Assembly (NCBI RefSeq): GCF_029309905.1
Contig: NZ_JARBJP010000005.1
Location: forward strand, 1-64,000
Source: Brytella acorum
GTDB taxonomy: Bacteria; Pseudomonadota; Alphaproteobacteria; Acetobacterales; Acetobacteraceae
Reading direction: 5' to 3'
Length of the DNA: 64,000 nucleotides
How positions within the stretch are numbered: position 1 is the first letter of the stretch; each line of letters begins with the position of its first letter. Positions 8,728 to 17,376 of the stretch are shown here, piece after piece. Position numbers and translations under genes: made by a program. The notes under the pieces were generated by a model, which saw nothing but the letters and a program-made list of their open reading frames with translations, was not told where the DNA came from and made no database searches.

Positions 8728-9072
8728 ATGACCAGACGATATGCTGAAGAAGAGCGGCTGAGTGGCGCGGTTCATCATGGCGGCGTGCTCTACCTGGCCG
8801 GTCAGGTGGCGGATGACACCACGCTCGACACCGAAGGGCAGACGGCGGACATCCTGCGACAGATCGACGCGCTGCTGGCCGAGGCGGGAACCGACAAGAC
8901 GAAGCTGCTCTCCGTGCAGATCTTCCTGACCGACATCACCGAAAGTGCCGCCATGAACCGGGCGTGGGATGCGTGGCTCGACAAGCGCCACAAGCCTGCC
9001 CGGGCGACGGTCGAAGCGAAGCTGGTCAATCCGGACTGGAAAGTCGAGATCACCGCGATCGCGGCGTGCTGA
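8728..9072 (+). CDS. RidA/YER057c/UK114 family protein
   Basis: A 114-residue trimeric-fold protein of the Rid family; RidA itself hydrolyses reactive enamine/imine intermediates formed by PLP enzymes, while other subfamilies have unknown substrates. Visible motifs are YLAGQVADD, ILRQIDALLAEAGTDKTKLLSVQIFLTD (split family signature) and ARATVEAKLVNPDWKVEI, with the arginine that binds the ketoacid carboxylate in RidA. The N-terminus is divergent, so the exact subfamily is left open. It follows DUF1150 by 2 bases. Confidence 0.9.
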   Translation: MTRRYAEEERLSGAVHHGGVLYLAGQVADDTTLDTEGQTADILRQIDALLAEAGTDKTKLLSVQIFLTDITESAAMNRAWDAWLDKRHKPARATVEAKLVNPDWKVEITAIAAC

Positions 9073-9124
9073 ACCCGCCTCCGGTCAAGCTGGCAGGTGG
9101 GGCCGTCTCCGATGCGCTCGATCG

Positions 9125-10093
9125 TCAGTGCGGGCGGAAGCCCGCCAGTCCCATCCGCCGCTTTCCGGCCGCGCAGGGTACGCGCACGGGGTCGAGGCAT
9201 TCCGTCCGGTAGGCGTTGGCATGCAGCCTGACGACGGCGATCGCATCGGCGGCGATGCTGCGCGCGCCCGCGTCGTCGAACATGCCCACGAGATCGCTCT
9301 GCGTGTCGGATGCGATGTCCATGACCTCATGGGCGAGATGACCCGTGATGTGCGTGAATTCCATGCAGCCGAAAGGCGTGCGGCAGGTCGAAGCCTGGGC
9401 GCAGGCTTCGATATAGGCGGGTACGACCGTGGCTTTGCAGGGCTTGCAGAAGTGACGCTGGTGCCAGATCCGGGCCAGATGGTGCTCCCGTTCGGCGCGC
9501 AGATGCATGTCCAGTGAATCGCCGTCCGACGTGTGGGGACAATGGCATGTCCAGGCGGCAAGCCACGCGGCGGCGAAATCCCGATACCCGACGCAGGCCC
9601 AGTGCGGCTCGTGCGCTTCTCCCGGCAGTGAGAAACGGAAGCGCCGGGCACCGTCGATGCCATAATAGATCGGCATGTGCTTCGGGCTTCCGGGATCACG
9701 TCCGACGATGAGAATCTGATCTTCGTCGCCCGCGTGCATGTGACGCTGCCACGTGAACAGGTCGAAAAAAGCCTCGTCGTCATAGGACCGCGCGACATGG
9801 CGCTTCACGTAGCTCAGGAAGTTCGGATTGCTGACGCCGGTGGCGCCGCGGGGACAGAATGCGAAGTCCCACCAGAACGACATGCGGACCAGGTGGAAAG
9901 CCAAAGCGTCGCGCAGGTCGGAGAGAGCCTGATGGGAGGAGGGCGCGTCGCACAGATCCTCGACGGCCCGGAAACGACTGGTCATGAGATTGATCTGTCG
10001 CGCGAACGGCGTGCAGGGATTGAAATAATCGACCAGCTGAGCCGGCTGGGAATGTGCGAGATGCCACTCGGCATGCTGGAGGATCGTATTCAT
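9125..10093 (-). CDS. Unknown protein, second member of a tandem paralogous pair
   Basis: A 322-residue soluble protein with no signal peptide and no family I recognise. It shares clear motifs, in the same order, with the neighbour upstream (10165-11118): LRDALAFHLV followed by WW (about residues 60-72), FFDLFT, GIDGARRFRF, DFAAAWLAAW and EREHHLARIWHQRHF. It is unusually rich in Cys and His toward the middle and end (CHCPH; CKPC; further Cys in the next 25 residues), which hints at metal binding. A GGAG site precedes ATG 10093. It is probably in one operon with its paralogue, downstream of a Fur-like box, so iron-dependent control is likely. Confidence 0.8.
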   Translation of the reverse strand: MNTILQHAEWHLAHSQPAQLVDYFNPCTPFARQINLMTSRFRAVEDLCDAPSSHQALSDLRDALAFHLVRMSFWWDFAFCPRGATGVSNPNFLSYVKRHVARSYDDEAFFDLFTWQRHMHAGDEDQILIVGRDPGSPKHMPIYYGIDGARRFRFSLPGEAHEPHWACVGYRDFAAAWLAAWTCHCPHTSDGDSLDMHLRAEREHHLARIWHQRHFCKPCKATVVPAYIEACAQASTCRTPFGCMEFTHITGHLAHEVMDIASDTQSDLVGMFDDAGARSIAADAIAVVRLHANAYRTECLDPVRVPCAAGKRRMGLAGFRPH

Positions 10094-10164
10094 CGGGCGT
10101 CTCCTTTCCGGTGTCGGGCTTTGTTGGCCTGGGGCGTTGTGAGCCGGGGCGTTGAGGGGGATGA

Positions 10165-11118
10165 TCAGTCGGTCACGAGGGAATCGAGCATGTGCTCGAG
10201 AGCCGGACGTCGCGCGGGGTCTTTGCCGGTCAGGACATGTTCGCGGGCGCGTGTCGCAATGCTGGCGCTGAGGCGGCCGACGCAGGGCAGTGTGCCAAGC
10301 GTGAGAAGCAGGGTCCGGATCGTCGTGCCGCTTTCGGATGCGCGGCGCGCGATGCGAAATGCTAGGTCATCGGCGATCCGCTCCATTTCGACCATGCCGA
10401 TGGCCGAACGACAGGCGGCCCGTTGGGTCTGGGCCCGGGAGTAGGCCTGCACGAGTTCGGCGTCGCCGTAGGATGCGAAATGACGACGGTGCCAGATCGT
10501 TGCGAGATTGTGTTCCTCGCGTGCGAAACGCCATTCCGGCCGGTCTTTTCCCGCTATGTCCCAGTGACTTGCGACGACGCGGGCGGCGATCCATGCCGAG
10601 AGGAAGTCCGCGTGGGGCTGGCTGCCCCAGAGCGGCATACCTTCGGGCGCGATCCAACCGAAGCGAAAGCTCCGTCTTTCGTCCAGACCGATGAGGATGG
10701 GATGTCGTGTCGTGTCATCACGGGTGAGCACGAGAGCGGAAGGCGTAATTCCGGCAATCGTGCGGCCGGGTTCCGTCAGCAGATCGAGGAAGGTCTCGTC
10801 AGTATCGCTGCGACCTGCATGATGTCGGGCATAGGCGGTCAGCGTCTCCCGGGAAAGGCCCAGAAGCACCTGCGGAAAAAGATCCACGCCCCACCAGTGC
10901 GCGGTTTTGACGAGATGGAAGGCGAGTTCGTCGCGCAAGGCGATGATGTCTTCGCAATCCGTTCGTGCCGCGTCCAGAGCCAGAACTCCGCGCAACCGCT
11001 CGATGAGGGTATCGAGGCGCGCGCGCCAGTTTTCATGAGCATTCCCATAAGACGCCTGATGATCGAGGCGTGAATGGGTGAGATGCCAGCTGATGGTGTC
11101 CTCGTGCCCGGTGATCAT
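10165..11118 (-). CDS. Unknown protein, first member of a tandem paralogous pair
   Basis: A 317-residue soluble protein of unknown function. Motifs shared with the downstream gene: LRDELAFHLV then WW, FLDLLT, GLDERRSFRFG, DFLSAWIAA and REEHNLATIWHRRHF. Outside these the two have diverged, and this copy lacks the Cys-rich segment of the other. ATG 11118 is chosen over 11181 because CAAGGAG lies about 10 bases upstream and because the longer form would run across the Fur-like box. The pair looks like an old duplication retained in an operon. A role in iron or heme handling is inferred only from the box and from the conserved His/Glu residues. Confidence 0.8.
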   Translation of the reverse strand: MITGHEDTISWHLTHSRLDHQASYGNAHENWRARLDTLIERLRGVLALDAARTDCEDIIALRDELAFHLVKTAHWWGVDLFPQVLLGLSRETLTAYARHHAGRSDTDETFLDLLTEPGRTIAGITPSALVLTRDDTTRHPILIGLDERRSFRFGWIAPEGMPLWGSQPHADFLSAWIAARVVASHWDIAGKDRPEWRFAREEHNLATIWHRRHFASYGDAELVQAYSRAQTQRAACRSAIGMVEMERIADDLAFRIARRASESGTTIRTLLLTLGTLPCVGRLSASIATRAREHVLTGKDPARRPALEHMLDSLVTD

Positions 11119-11158
11119 GGACGCGGCTCCTTGCCTGCAACGCGGTCGGCTTCCAATA

Positions 11159-11181
11159 ATGCGAACGATTATCAGTTGCAT
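11159..11181. promoter_or_regulatory. Fur-box-like palindrome
   Basis: The 23 bases beginning ATGCGAACGATTATC and ending CAGTTGCAT form an imperfect palindrome around ATTAT, closely resembling proteobacterial Fur boxes of the GCAAATGATAATCATTTGC type. It lies 41-63 bases upstream of the first gene of the unknown paralogous pair, overlapping the expected promoter. The gene on the other side (rpoN) ends here, so the box can only serve the pair. Confidence 0.65.
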
Positions 11182-11234
11182 TGATGGAATGCAACAGGGA
11201 ATTGCGTCGCATGAATACGATTGGCCGATCGGCG

Positions 11235-12686
11235 TCAGTCGCGCGCGGTCTGGCGGAGCCTCAGATGTCGCCGTCTCTGGGCGGAGTTCGCGATGCCCAG
11301 GCCTTCACGATATTTCGCCACCGTCCGTCGCATGATCTCGATGCCGCCATCCTGGAGTTTTGCCGTGATCGCATCGTCGGAAAGGATGTCAGCCAATGTT
11401 TCCGCGGCGATCATGTCCCGGATGCGCTGGCGGATCGACTCGGCGCTATGGGCGTCCCCTGTCTCGCTGGGAAGCGCGGTCGAGAAGAACGCGCGGAGCG
11501 GAAGAACCCCGCGCGGTGTTCCGATAAAGCGCGTGGCCGTGATCCGGCTGACGGTGCTTTCATGGAGCCTGGTCACGCTGGCGACGTCGCGCAGGGTCAG
11601 CGGGCACAGGGCGCCGATGCCATGTTCGAGGAAGCCCTGCTGGCGCATCACGACCTCGCGCGCGACGAGGAGGATCGAGCGCGACCGTTGCTCCAGCGCG
11701 GTGGACAGCCAGTTGGCGTGCGCGATGCGCTCTTTGCCATACTGGCGCGCCGCCGGGTCTCCGCCATCCAGGCGACGGGCCAGCATGTGGTCGATTCTCA
11801 CGCGCGGGAGGGTCTCGGCATTGAGCTCGACGCCGAAGCCGTCCGGATGTCGCACGACGAGGACATCGGGGATGGCGGGCTGTCCCGCGTTCCGGGGATC
11901 GAAGCCGGGCTTGGGATCGAGCGCCCGGATTTCGCCCAGCATGTCGGCGAAATCCTCTTCATCCACGCCGCAGAGGCGACGCAGACGTACGAGTTCGCCG
12001 CTTCCGATGAGGGGAAGATGGCGAAGCAGGGCGTCCATCGCCGGATCGAAGCGGTTTTTCGCCCGAAGCTGGGCCGCGAGGCATTCCCTCAGGTCCCGGG
12101 CGAAGCAGCCGACCGGGGCAAATCCCATCATGAGCGTTCGGACGGTTTCGATCCGCGCGATCGGGACATTCAGGGTTTCCGCGATGTCCTCGATCCCGTC
12201 GGGGATGCGCCCGATCTCATCCAGAAGACCGATCAGTGAAATGCCGATGATGAGGTCTTCGTCGGAAAGGGCCGCCTGGCGCAGCTGCTCAGCCAGCCTG
12301 TCCCGGAGCGACGAGACCGCGGCCTGTTCGAAAGGGCTGTCCTCGTCATCGGGAATGATGCCGCCGCGATCCTCGTCATGCGTGAGCGTGTCGCGGGGCG
12401 CGTCAAGGAGCCAGTTGTTGTCCCGGTCGTCGTCTCTCGTGTGGTCCGCGTCCCCGGCGCTCTGGAATGCGTCGTCGATGCCATGCGTCGCGTCGGACGG
12501 TTCGCTGCCTTCCCCGGCCGCCTGTTCGGCGGGTTCGATCTCGACGAGCGGGTTGGTCTCGGCTTCCTGCAGAAGCCATTCCAGCGCTTCCTGATTGCTG
12601 CGTTGCAGGAGGGCGATGCCCTGCTGCATGCGCGGTGTCATCGCAAGGCCGCTGGTCTGCCGAAGCTGGAGGCCGGGCAGCATCAT
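11235..12686 (-). CDS. rpoN: RNA polymerase sigma-54 factor
   Basis: Alternative sigma factor that recognises -24/-12 promoters and needs AAA+ activators. The 483-residue protein has the Gln/Leu-rich activator-interacting region at the N-terminus (LQLRQTSGLAMTPRMQQGIALLQ), a short acidic linker, the core-binding region, the helix-turn-helix LRDVASVTRLHESTVSRIT, and the C-terminal RpoN box as MRRTVAKYRE, where the usual first Ala is Met. It starts 7 bases after lptB ends, the classical lptB-rpoN arrangement. No sigma-54 activator gene is visible in the window. Confidence 0.96.
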   Translation of the reverse strand: MMLPGLQLRQTSGLAMTPRMQQGIALLQRSNQEALEWLLQEAETNPLVEIEPAEQAAGEGSEPSDATHGIDDAFQSAGDADHTRDDDRDNNWLLDAPRDTLTHDEDRGGIIPDDEDSPFEQAAVSSLRDRLAEQLRQAALSDEDLIIGISLIGLLDEIGRIPDGIEDIAETLNVPIARIETVRTLMMGFAPVGCFARDLRECLAAQLRAKNRFDPAMDALLRHLPLIGSGELVRLRRLCGVDEEDFADMLGEIRALDPKPGFDPRNAGQPAIPDVLVVRHPDGFGVELNAETLPRVRIDHMLARRLDGGDPAARQYGKERIAHANWLSTALEQRSRSILLVAREVVMRQQGFLEHGIGALCPLTLRDVASVTRLHESTVSRITATRFIGTPRGVLPLRAFFSTALPSETGDAHSAESIRQRIRDMIAAETLADILSDDAITAKLQDGGIEIMRRTVAKYREGLGIANSAQRRRHLRLRQTARD

Positions 12687-12693
12687 GGGCGGG

Positions 12694-13467
12694 CTAGAGG
12701 GAGAAGTTCTCTCCGAGATAGACGCGTCGCACGTCCTCGTTGGCGACGATCTCCTCGGGGGTACCTTCCATCAGCACCTGTCCACTGTGCATGATATAGG
12801 CGCGGTCAATGACTTCGAGCGTCTCGCGGACGTTATGGTCGGTGATCAGCACGCCGATTCCCCGATCCTTCAGATGCGAGACGAGGTCGCGGATTTCCCC
12901 GACCGCGATCGGGTCGATTCCCGCCAGCGGCTCGTCGAGCAGGATGTAGTTCGGCTGGCTGGCCAGCGCGCGGGCGATTTCGAGTCGGCGGCGCTCGCCG
13001 CCCGAAAGCGCGAGAGAGGGCGAGCGCCGCAGATGGGTGATGCCGAATTCCGCCAGAAGACCGTCCAGCATGGCCTCTCGCCGTGCGAAGTCCGGCTCGA
13101 CGACTTCCAGCGCCGCGAGAATGTTCTGTTCGACGTTGAGGCCGCGGAAGATGCTGGCTTCCTGCGGAAGATAGCCGATGCCCAGACGGGCGCGGCGATA
13201 CATCGGCAGTTGCGTGATATCCGCGCCATCCAGCGTAATGGCGCCTGTATCGGGCTGCACCAAGCCGACGATCATGTAGAAGCTCGTCGTCTTCCCCGCG
13301 CCGTTGGGGCCGAGCAGGCCCACGGCTTCGCCACGCTGAACCTGAAGGGAGACGTTCTGCACCACGGGGCGTTTCTTGTAGGTCTTGCCGATCCCGTGCG
13401 CGACGAGGCCCGCCTGAATGGAAGACGATGCCGCGTCGCGTGTGATGGCCGTGTCGCTGTCGCTCAC
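12694..13467 (-). CDS. lptB: LPS export ABC transporter ATP-binding protein
   Basis: Cytoplasmic ATPase of the LptB2FGC extractor that drives lipopolysaccharide transport to the outer membrane. In 257 residues: Walker A GPNGAGKTT, Q-loop GYLPQEASIF, signature LSGGERRRLEIARAL, Walker B ILLDEPLAGIDP and the H-loop ITDHNVRETL. The N-terminus is about 15 residues longer than in E. coli LptB. Its ATG overlaps the stop of lptA by four bases (ATGA), and rpoN follows after 7 bases. Confidence 0.97.
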   Translation of the reverse strand: MSDSDTAITRDAASSSIQAGLVAHGIGKTYKKRPVVQNVSLQVQRGEAVGLLGPNGAGKTTSFYMIVGLVQPDTGAITLDGADITQLPMYRRARLGIGYLPQEASIFRGLNVEQNILAALEVVEPDFARREAMLDGLLAEFGITHLRRSPSLALSGGERRRLEIARALASQPNYILLDEPLAGIDPIAVGEIRDLVSHLKDRGIGVLITDHNVRETLEVIDRAYIMHSGQVLMEGTPEEIVANEDVRRVYLGENFSL

Positions 13468-14465
13468 TTGCTGCCGCCCGGTTTGCTGCTGCTGGCTTCG
13501 TTGGGAATGACTAGGCCTTCGATCCTCTGCCCCGCGCTCGGGTTCATGATGGAAATGCCTGTTTTCATGTTTACGATGGCGGAGGCGCCATTGTTCTGGT
13601 TCTGGCCGCTGGTCACGTGAACATGGCCGATGAGCCGGGCGATTTCCGTTGCGAACACATAGACGCCCCGATCGCCCGTCGCCGTTTCATTGGTCGTGCG
13701 CATGACCACATGGCCCCATCCATAAGCGCGATCCAGCTTCGAATTGCCGCCCAGAGGACCGTTCCCGCTGGCCGCCGGAGCCGCGCCGGGGGTGGTGACC
13801 GACTTCGCGGTCGGCTTGCTGTCATCGGCGGGGACGCTGAAGGCCACGAGCACGTCGGCGCGCACGCGCTTGCCGTCATTCGTCGTGACGGTCGCGTCGC
13901 CGCGCCCGACGGACATGTGTTCCTTGGAGTGATATTCCATGACGTCGCGCGCGGTCATGACCTGCTGGGGGGTCGTGACCTTCAGGGCCTTGCCCGTCAT
14001 GACCAGGACGCCCTGGTCCATGTCATAAAGCGCCTTGTCGCCCCATGCCTGATCGGTCTGGGTGAAGATATGGACATGCCCGACCGCCTCGATGCGGTAC
14101 AGCTCCATGCTGCCGCCCATCGTCGAATCTTCGCTGCTCTTCTTTTCGGCGTTTTTGTCTTCAGGCGGCGCGCCCGGAGCGGGCGCGCGTTTGCGCAGGA
14201 AGCCGATGAGCTGGTCGGCGTCCACGGTCGTGTCACCCCGGACTGCCCGTGCGCGATCGACCATCGTGACGGTCTGGGCATTGCGGTCATAGGTCTGCGG
14301 GCCAGACGAACTTAGGAAAACCTGATCGCCATGGGACTGGTCAGGGGCCTGGGACGTCGGGGCCGAAGTGCTGGTTTCAGGCAATGGCTCGACAGCCGTC
14401 TGCGCGGTGGCCGCGACAGGGGCGAGGATGATGGCGAGTGCCAGCGGGACGAGGTGGCGTTTCAT
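13464..14465 (-). CDS. lptA: LPS transport periplasmic protein LptA (OstA-like)
   Basis: Periplasmic bridge protein for lipopolysaccharide between LptC and LptD. A signal peptide (LVPLALAIILAPVAATAQ) is followed by OstA-type beta-strand repeats (SMELYRIEAVGHVHIFTQ; MSVGRGDATVTTNDGKRV; GRGVYVFA-like segment). At 333 residues it is much longer than E. coli LptA (about 185), with Pro/Ala/Ser-rich inserts near residues 90-115 and 205-235. Assignment rests on position between lptC and lptB and on the strand pattern. It overlaps both neighbours by four bases. Confidence 0.9.
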   Translation of the reverse strand: MKRHLVPLALAIILAPVAATAQTAVEPLPETSTSAPTSQAPDQSHGDQVFLSSSGPQTYDRNAQTVTMVDRARAVRGDTTVDADQLIGFLRKRAPAPGAPPEDKNAEKKSSEDSTMGGSMELYRIEAVGHVHIFTQTDQAWGDKALYDMDQGVLVMTGKALKVTTPQQVMTARDVMEYHSKEHMSVGRGDATVTTNDGKRVRADVLVAFSVPADDSKPTAKSVTTPGAAPAASGNGPLGGNSKLDRAYGWGHVVMRTTNETATGDRGVYVFATEIARLIGHVHVTSGQNQNNGASAIVNMKTGISIMNPSAGQRIEGLVIPNEASSSKPGGSK

Positions 14466-15250
14466 GGTCTGGAGGCCGTGTCAGGAGTCGCCGCCGCATC
14501 GGCGGATTGCGGCGGCATGGCGGACTGGTCGTCGTTACGTATCACCCGTTGCGGTCCCGTGAATTGCAGCAGCCCGGCGTGCTGGTCGATAAAATAGCCC
14601 TGTGCGTCGAGAACGCCAAACGGACCTTCCGCATGCACCCAGTCGTCCGAGGCCAGAACGCTCTGCTTGAGGTCGATATCGGATGTGACGCCGTTCATGA
14701 GCGTGCCGTCATCGCGATAGAGCACCACATGGTCGCGCAGGTTCAGCGTCTGTTCGTGCTGCATGTAGACGCCGTGTTCCGCGCGGACGTCGGCCCAGCC
14801 GCCATCCATGAAAATATCCGCTTCGGGATCGGTCAGTTCCACCCGGTCCGGTCCCGTCTGGTGGGTCAGGCGGGCCGTGATCATATAGGGGCGTCCATGC
14901 TCGTCCAGACCGCGATAGATGGCGCCTTCCATGTTGCCGCTCTCGACTTTCATCTTCGCCATTTCACGCATGGCGGCACGATTCTCGTTCACGAGGCGGG
15001 AAAGCTCCGGCCAGACGGCGATGGATCCCAGAAGCAGAAGTGCCAGTGTTGGGAGCGCCCATTTGGCTGCCCCGAGAAAGGAGCGGCGACGGGCCAGATC
15101 GGCGGGGGTGGGAATGTGGCGATTGCGGGAGGGATCGCGCCCCATGGCTTCCCGGAGCATCTGGAGTCGGTTTGGGCTGTGGGCGAAATCGTCGCGTTGA
15201 GGTCTCCTGTCGTCCGCGCCTTTGCTCCCTGTCTCGCGGCCTTCGCTCAT
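14462..15250 (-). CDS. lptC: LPS export protein LptC
   Basis: Bitopic inner-membrane protein that passes LPS from LptBFG to LptA. A basic cytoplasmic N-terminus of about 60 residues (longer than in enterics) precedes a single transmembrane helix (WALPTLALLLLGSIAVWP, about residues 64-82), then the periplasmic domain with ADIFMDGGWADVRAEHGVY and LNLRDHVVLY strands. At 262 residues it fits alphaproteobacterial LptC rather than the 191-residue E. coli form. ATGA overlaps with kdsD before it and lptA after it. Confidence 0.9.
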   Translation of the reverse strand: MSEGRETGSKGADDRRPQRDDFAHSPNRLQMLREAMGRDPSRNRHIPTPADLARRRSFLGAAKWALPTLALLLLGSIAVWPELSRLVNENRAAMREMAKMKVESGNMEGAIYRGLDEHGRPYMITARLTHQTGPDRVELTDPEADIFMDGGWADVRAEHGVYMQHEQTLNLRDHVVLYRDDGTLMNGVTSDIDLKQSVLASDDWVHAEGPFGVLDAQGYFIDQHAGLLQFTGPQRVIRNDDQSAMPPQSADAAATPDTASRP

Positions 15251-16278
15251 ATGGACCCCGCGCGCAGCAGATCGTGCAGGTGAACGATACCGACTGGCCT
15301 GCCGTCGTGGTCGAGCACGAAAACGCTCAGGATCGGTTTGGTGCGGGCGCTCATCATGCGGAGCGCGTCCTGAACCAGAATGTCGGCCCCGACGGTGATG
15401 GGCTGATGGTTCATGACGGCGTCGGCGCGCGTCGCGGCGAGATCCTGGCTCAACGCGGGACGCAGATCGCCATCCGTAATGAGCCCGATCAGCGCGCCGT
15501 CTCCGTCCACCACACCCATGCAGCCGAACGTCTTGCGCGTCATTTCCATGATGACCGCGGCCAGCGGCATGTCGGGGCCTCCCAGAGGCATGGCCGCGCC
15601 CGTATGCATCAGCGCGCTGACAGGGCGCAGCATGGCGCCGAGGTGGCCGCCGGGATGATAGGCGCCGAATTCGCTGGGCGTGAAGCCGCGGGCTTCGAGC
15701 AGGGCGATGGCGAGCGCATCGCCGAGCGCCATCTGCATCAGCGTGCTGGTGGTGGGAGCCAGACCCATGGGACAGGCTTCCGGCGCGCGCGGCAGAACCA
15801 GCGGTATGCGACTGGCGCGCGCGAGGGCGGATTCGGGTGCTGCGGTAACGCCGATGACCGGCAGGTCGTGACGCGCGGCATAGGTCAGGATCGAGGCCAG
15901 CTCCAGCGTTTCACCGGATTGGGAGAGGACGATCAGCACGTCCTGCGGAGCGATCATGCCGAGATCGCCATGCGCGGCTTCCGCCGGATGGACGAAGATG
16001 CTGCGCGTGCCGGTGGAGGCGAGGGTGGACTGGATCTTGCGCGCGACGTGGCCGGACTTGCCGATGCCCGCAAGCACGACGCGACCGGCGCACGCCAGAA
16101 GGAGGTCGGTGGCGCGCGTGAACGCGCCGCCCAGCGCTGTGGGGTCCGCGAGAGCCCGGGCGAGCTGCGCCAGACCGTCCTTCTCCGTAGCCAGTGTCGC
16201 AAGCGCACTCTTGACCGGCGGCCGGTGCGATCTTTCGGGCGCGCTACGGCTCGGACGGGAGGCTGTTAATACTGTCAT
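15247..16278 (-). CDS. kdsD: Arabinose-5-phosphate isomerase (KpsF/GutQ family)
   Basis: Converts ribulose 5-phosphate to arabinose 5-phosphate, the first step to Kdo for lipopolysaccharide. The 343-residue protein has an N-terminal SIS domain (VLAGIGKSGHVARKI, FVHPAEAAHGDLGM, VLSQSGETLEL, STLMQMALGDALA) and two C-terminal CBS repeats from about residue 215. ATG 16278 has GGGGAAG upstream; a start at 16326 adds 16 residues without support. Heads the kdsD-lptC-lptA-lptB-rpoN operon. The phosphatase gene kdsC, usually between kdsD and lptC in gammaproteobacteria, is not here. Confidence 0.95.
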   Translation of the reverse strand: MTVLTASRPSRSAPERSHRPPVKSALATLATEKDGLAQLARALADPTALGGAFTRATDLLLACAGRVVLAGIGKSGHVARKIQSTLASTGTRSIFVHPAEAAHGDLGMIAPQDVLIVLSQSGETLELASILTYAARHDLPVIGVTAAPESALARASRIPLVLPRAPEACPMGLAPTTSTLMQMALGDALAIALLEARGFTPSEFGAYHPGGHLGAMLRPVSALMHTGAAMPLGGPDMPLAAVIMEMTRKTFGCMGVVDGDGALIGLITDGDLRPALSQDLAATRADAVMNHQPITVGADILVQDALRMMSARTKPILSVFVLDHDGRPVGIVHLHDLLRAGSI

Positions 16279-16388
16279 CCGCGCTGTCTTCCCCGTTTCT
16301 GCCTTTGTGGTCAATTGCCCCCTCATTGCGGCAATTTTCAGGGCGAGCGTCGCTAACGGACGAAGACCGACCGAGAAATGTCCGGGCG

Positions 16389-17051
16389 TCAGGCTCTGTG
16401 CGAGAAGATGTCCGGGTCTTCATAGCCGAGAAGGTCGAGTTCCGCTCGCGCGGGCAGGAAATTGTAGCACGCCTGCGCGAGATCGCGACGTCCTTCGCGA
16501 TGCAGCAGGGCTTCGAGTTTGGCCCAGAGCGCGTGGAGATGCAGGACGTCCGAGGCCGCGTAAGCCAGTTGCTCGGGAGTCAGGGTGTCCTGCCCCCAGT
16601 CCGAGGTCTGCTGATGTTTGGCGAGATCGACGCCCAGCAGCTCCCGGCAGAGATGCGCCAGACCGTGGCGGTCCGTAAACGTGCGGACCAGACGGGCGGC
16701 GATTTTCGTGCAGATGACGGGCGATACCGTGAGTTTCAGGGCATGTTGCAGAACGGCCACGTCGAATCGGCCGAAATGCATCAGCTTCGTCACGGCCCGA
16801 TCTTCCAGCAGCGCGCGGAGATTGGGGCACGGGCGGCAGGTCACGCCGCCGGATATGCCGGTCCGGGCTTCCGGACGGATCTGCACCAGATGAGCCTCGC
16901 CGTTCCCTGAGGAAAGCTGCACGAGACAGAGACGGTCGCGATGCGGATTGAGACCCATCGTCTCGGTGTCGATCGCCACCAGCGGGCCGAGATCGAGATC
17001 GTCGGGCAGGTCGCCGTCATGAAGATGAATCGCGGCGCTGGATCGGATCAT
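16389..17051 (-). CDS. rnd: Ribonuclease D (short form)
   Basis: A 3'-5' exoribonuclease of the DEDD family that trims tRNA 3' ends. In 220 residues: exonuclease motif I VAIDTETMGLNPHRDRLCLVQ, motif II KLMHFGRFDVAVL, and motif III YAASDVLHLHALW. The HRDC domains of E. coli RNase D (375 residues) are absent, as in many alphaproteobacterial homologues. ATG 17051 (MIRSSAA) is chosen because any longer reading runs straight through the tRNA-Leu gene upstream. The tRNA lies only 63 bases ahead on the same strand. Confidence 0.92.
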   Translation of the reverse strand: MIRSSAAIHLHDGDLPDDLDLGPLVAIDTETMGLNPHRDRLCLVQLSSGNGEAHLVQIRPEARTGISGGVTCRPCPNLRALLEDRAVTKLMHFGRFDVAVLQHALKLTVSPVICTKIAARLVRTFTDRHGLAHLCRELLGVDLAKHQQTSDWGQDTLTPEQLAYAASDVLHLHALWAKLEALLHREGRRDLAQACYNFLPARAELDLLGYEDPDIFSHRA

Positions 17052-17114
17052 GGCGGAGTTCTTTATGCTGAAAGCACGGAAGCCGACGATTTCTCGCCGG
17101 CTTTCCGTTGTGCC

Positions 17115-17201
17115 TGGTGCCCAGAAGAAGACTCGAACTTCCACGTCCTTGCGGACACAGATACCTGAAACCTGCGCGTCTACCAATTCCGCCATCTGGG
17201 C
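17115..17201 (-). tRNA. tRNA-Leu (CAG)
   Basis: Read on the minus strand, 87 bases fold as a leucine tRNA: acceptor GCCCAGA pairs with TCTGGGC, the D-arm contains GGCGGAATTGGTAGAC, the anticodon loop TTCAGGT gives CAG, a long variable arm (GTCCGCAAGGAC) marks a class II tRNA, the T-loop is TTCGAGT, and CCA is encoded. It resembles E. coli tRNA-Leu(CAG) in arm layout. It precedes rnd on the same strand and may be cotranscribed with it. Confidence 0.95.
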
Positions 17202-17376
17202 TCAGAGGCTTTCCTGAAGCACGGAACGGCACGAAGCCGGTGCATCCAGGATGGTGTTGAGGCGTTTAGCTTCGCGAAAGGGTGGCGTCAACACCCGCTC
17301 TTAAAAATTCCGTCGCAATCGCCGTGGGCGCGTTATGTGCTGGCGAAAGGGCGACGCGTCGAGAAAGGAACGGCCT

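Noticed and set aside
11221-12594. Open frames on the plus strand across rpoN
   Set aside because: Ser/Arg-rich translation without motifs; rpoN on the minus strand is unambiguous.
17052-17195. N-terminal extension of RNase D
   Set aside because: The extra residues are translated tRNA-Leu sequence, not protein.
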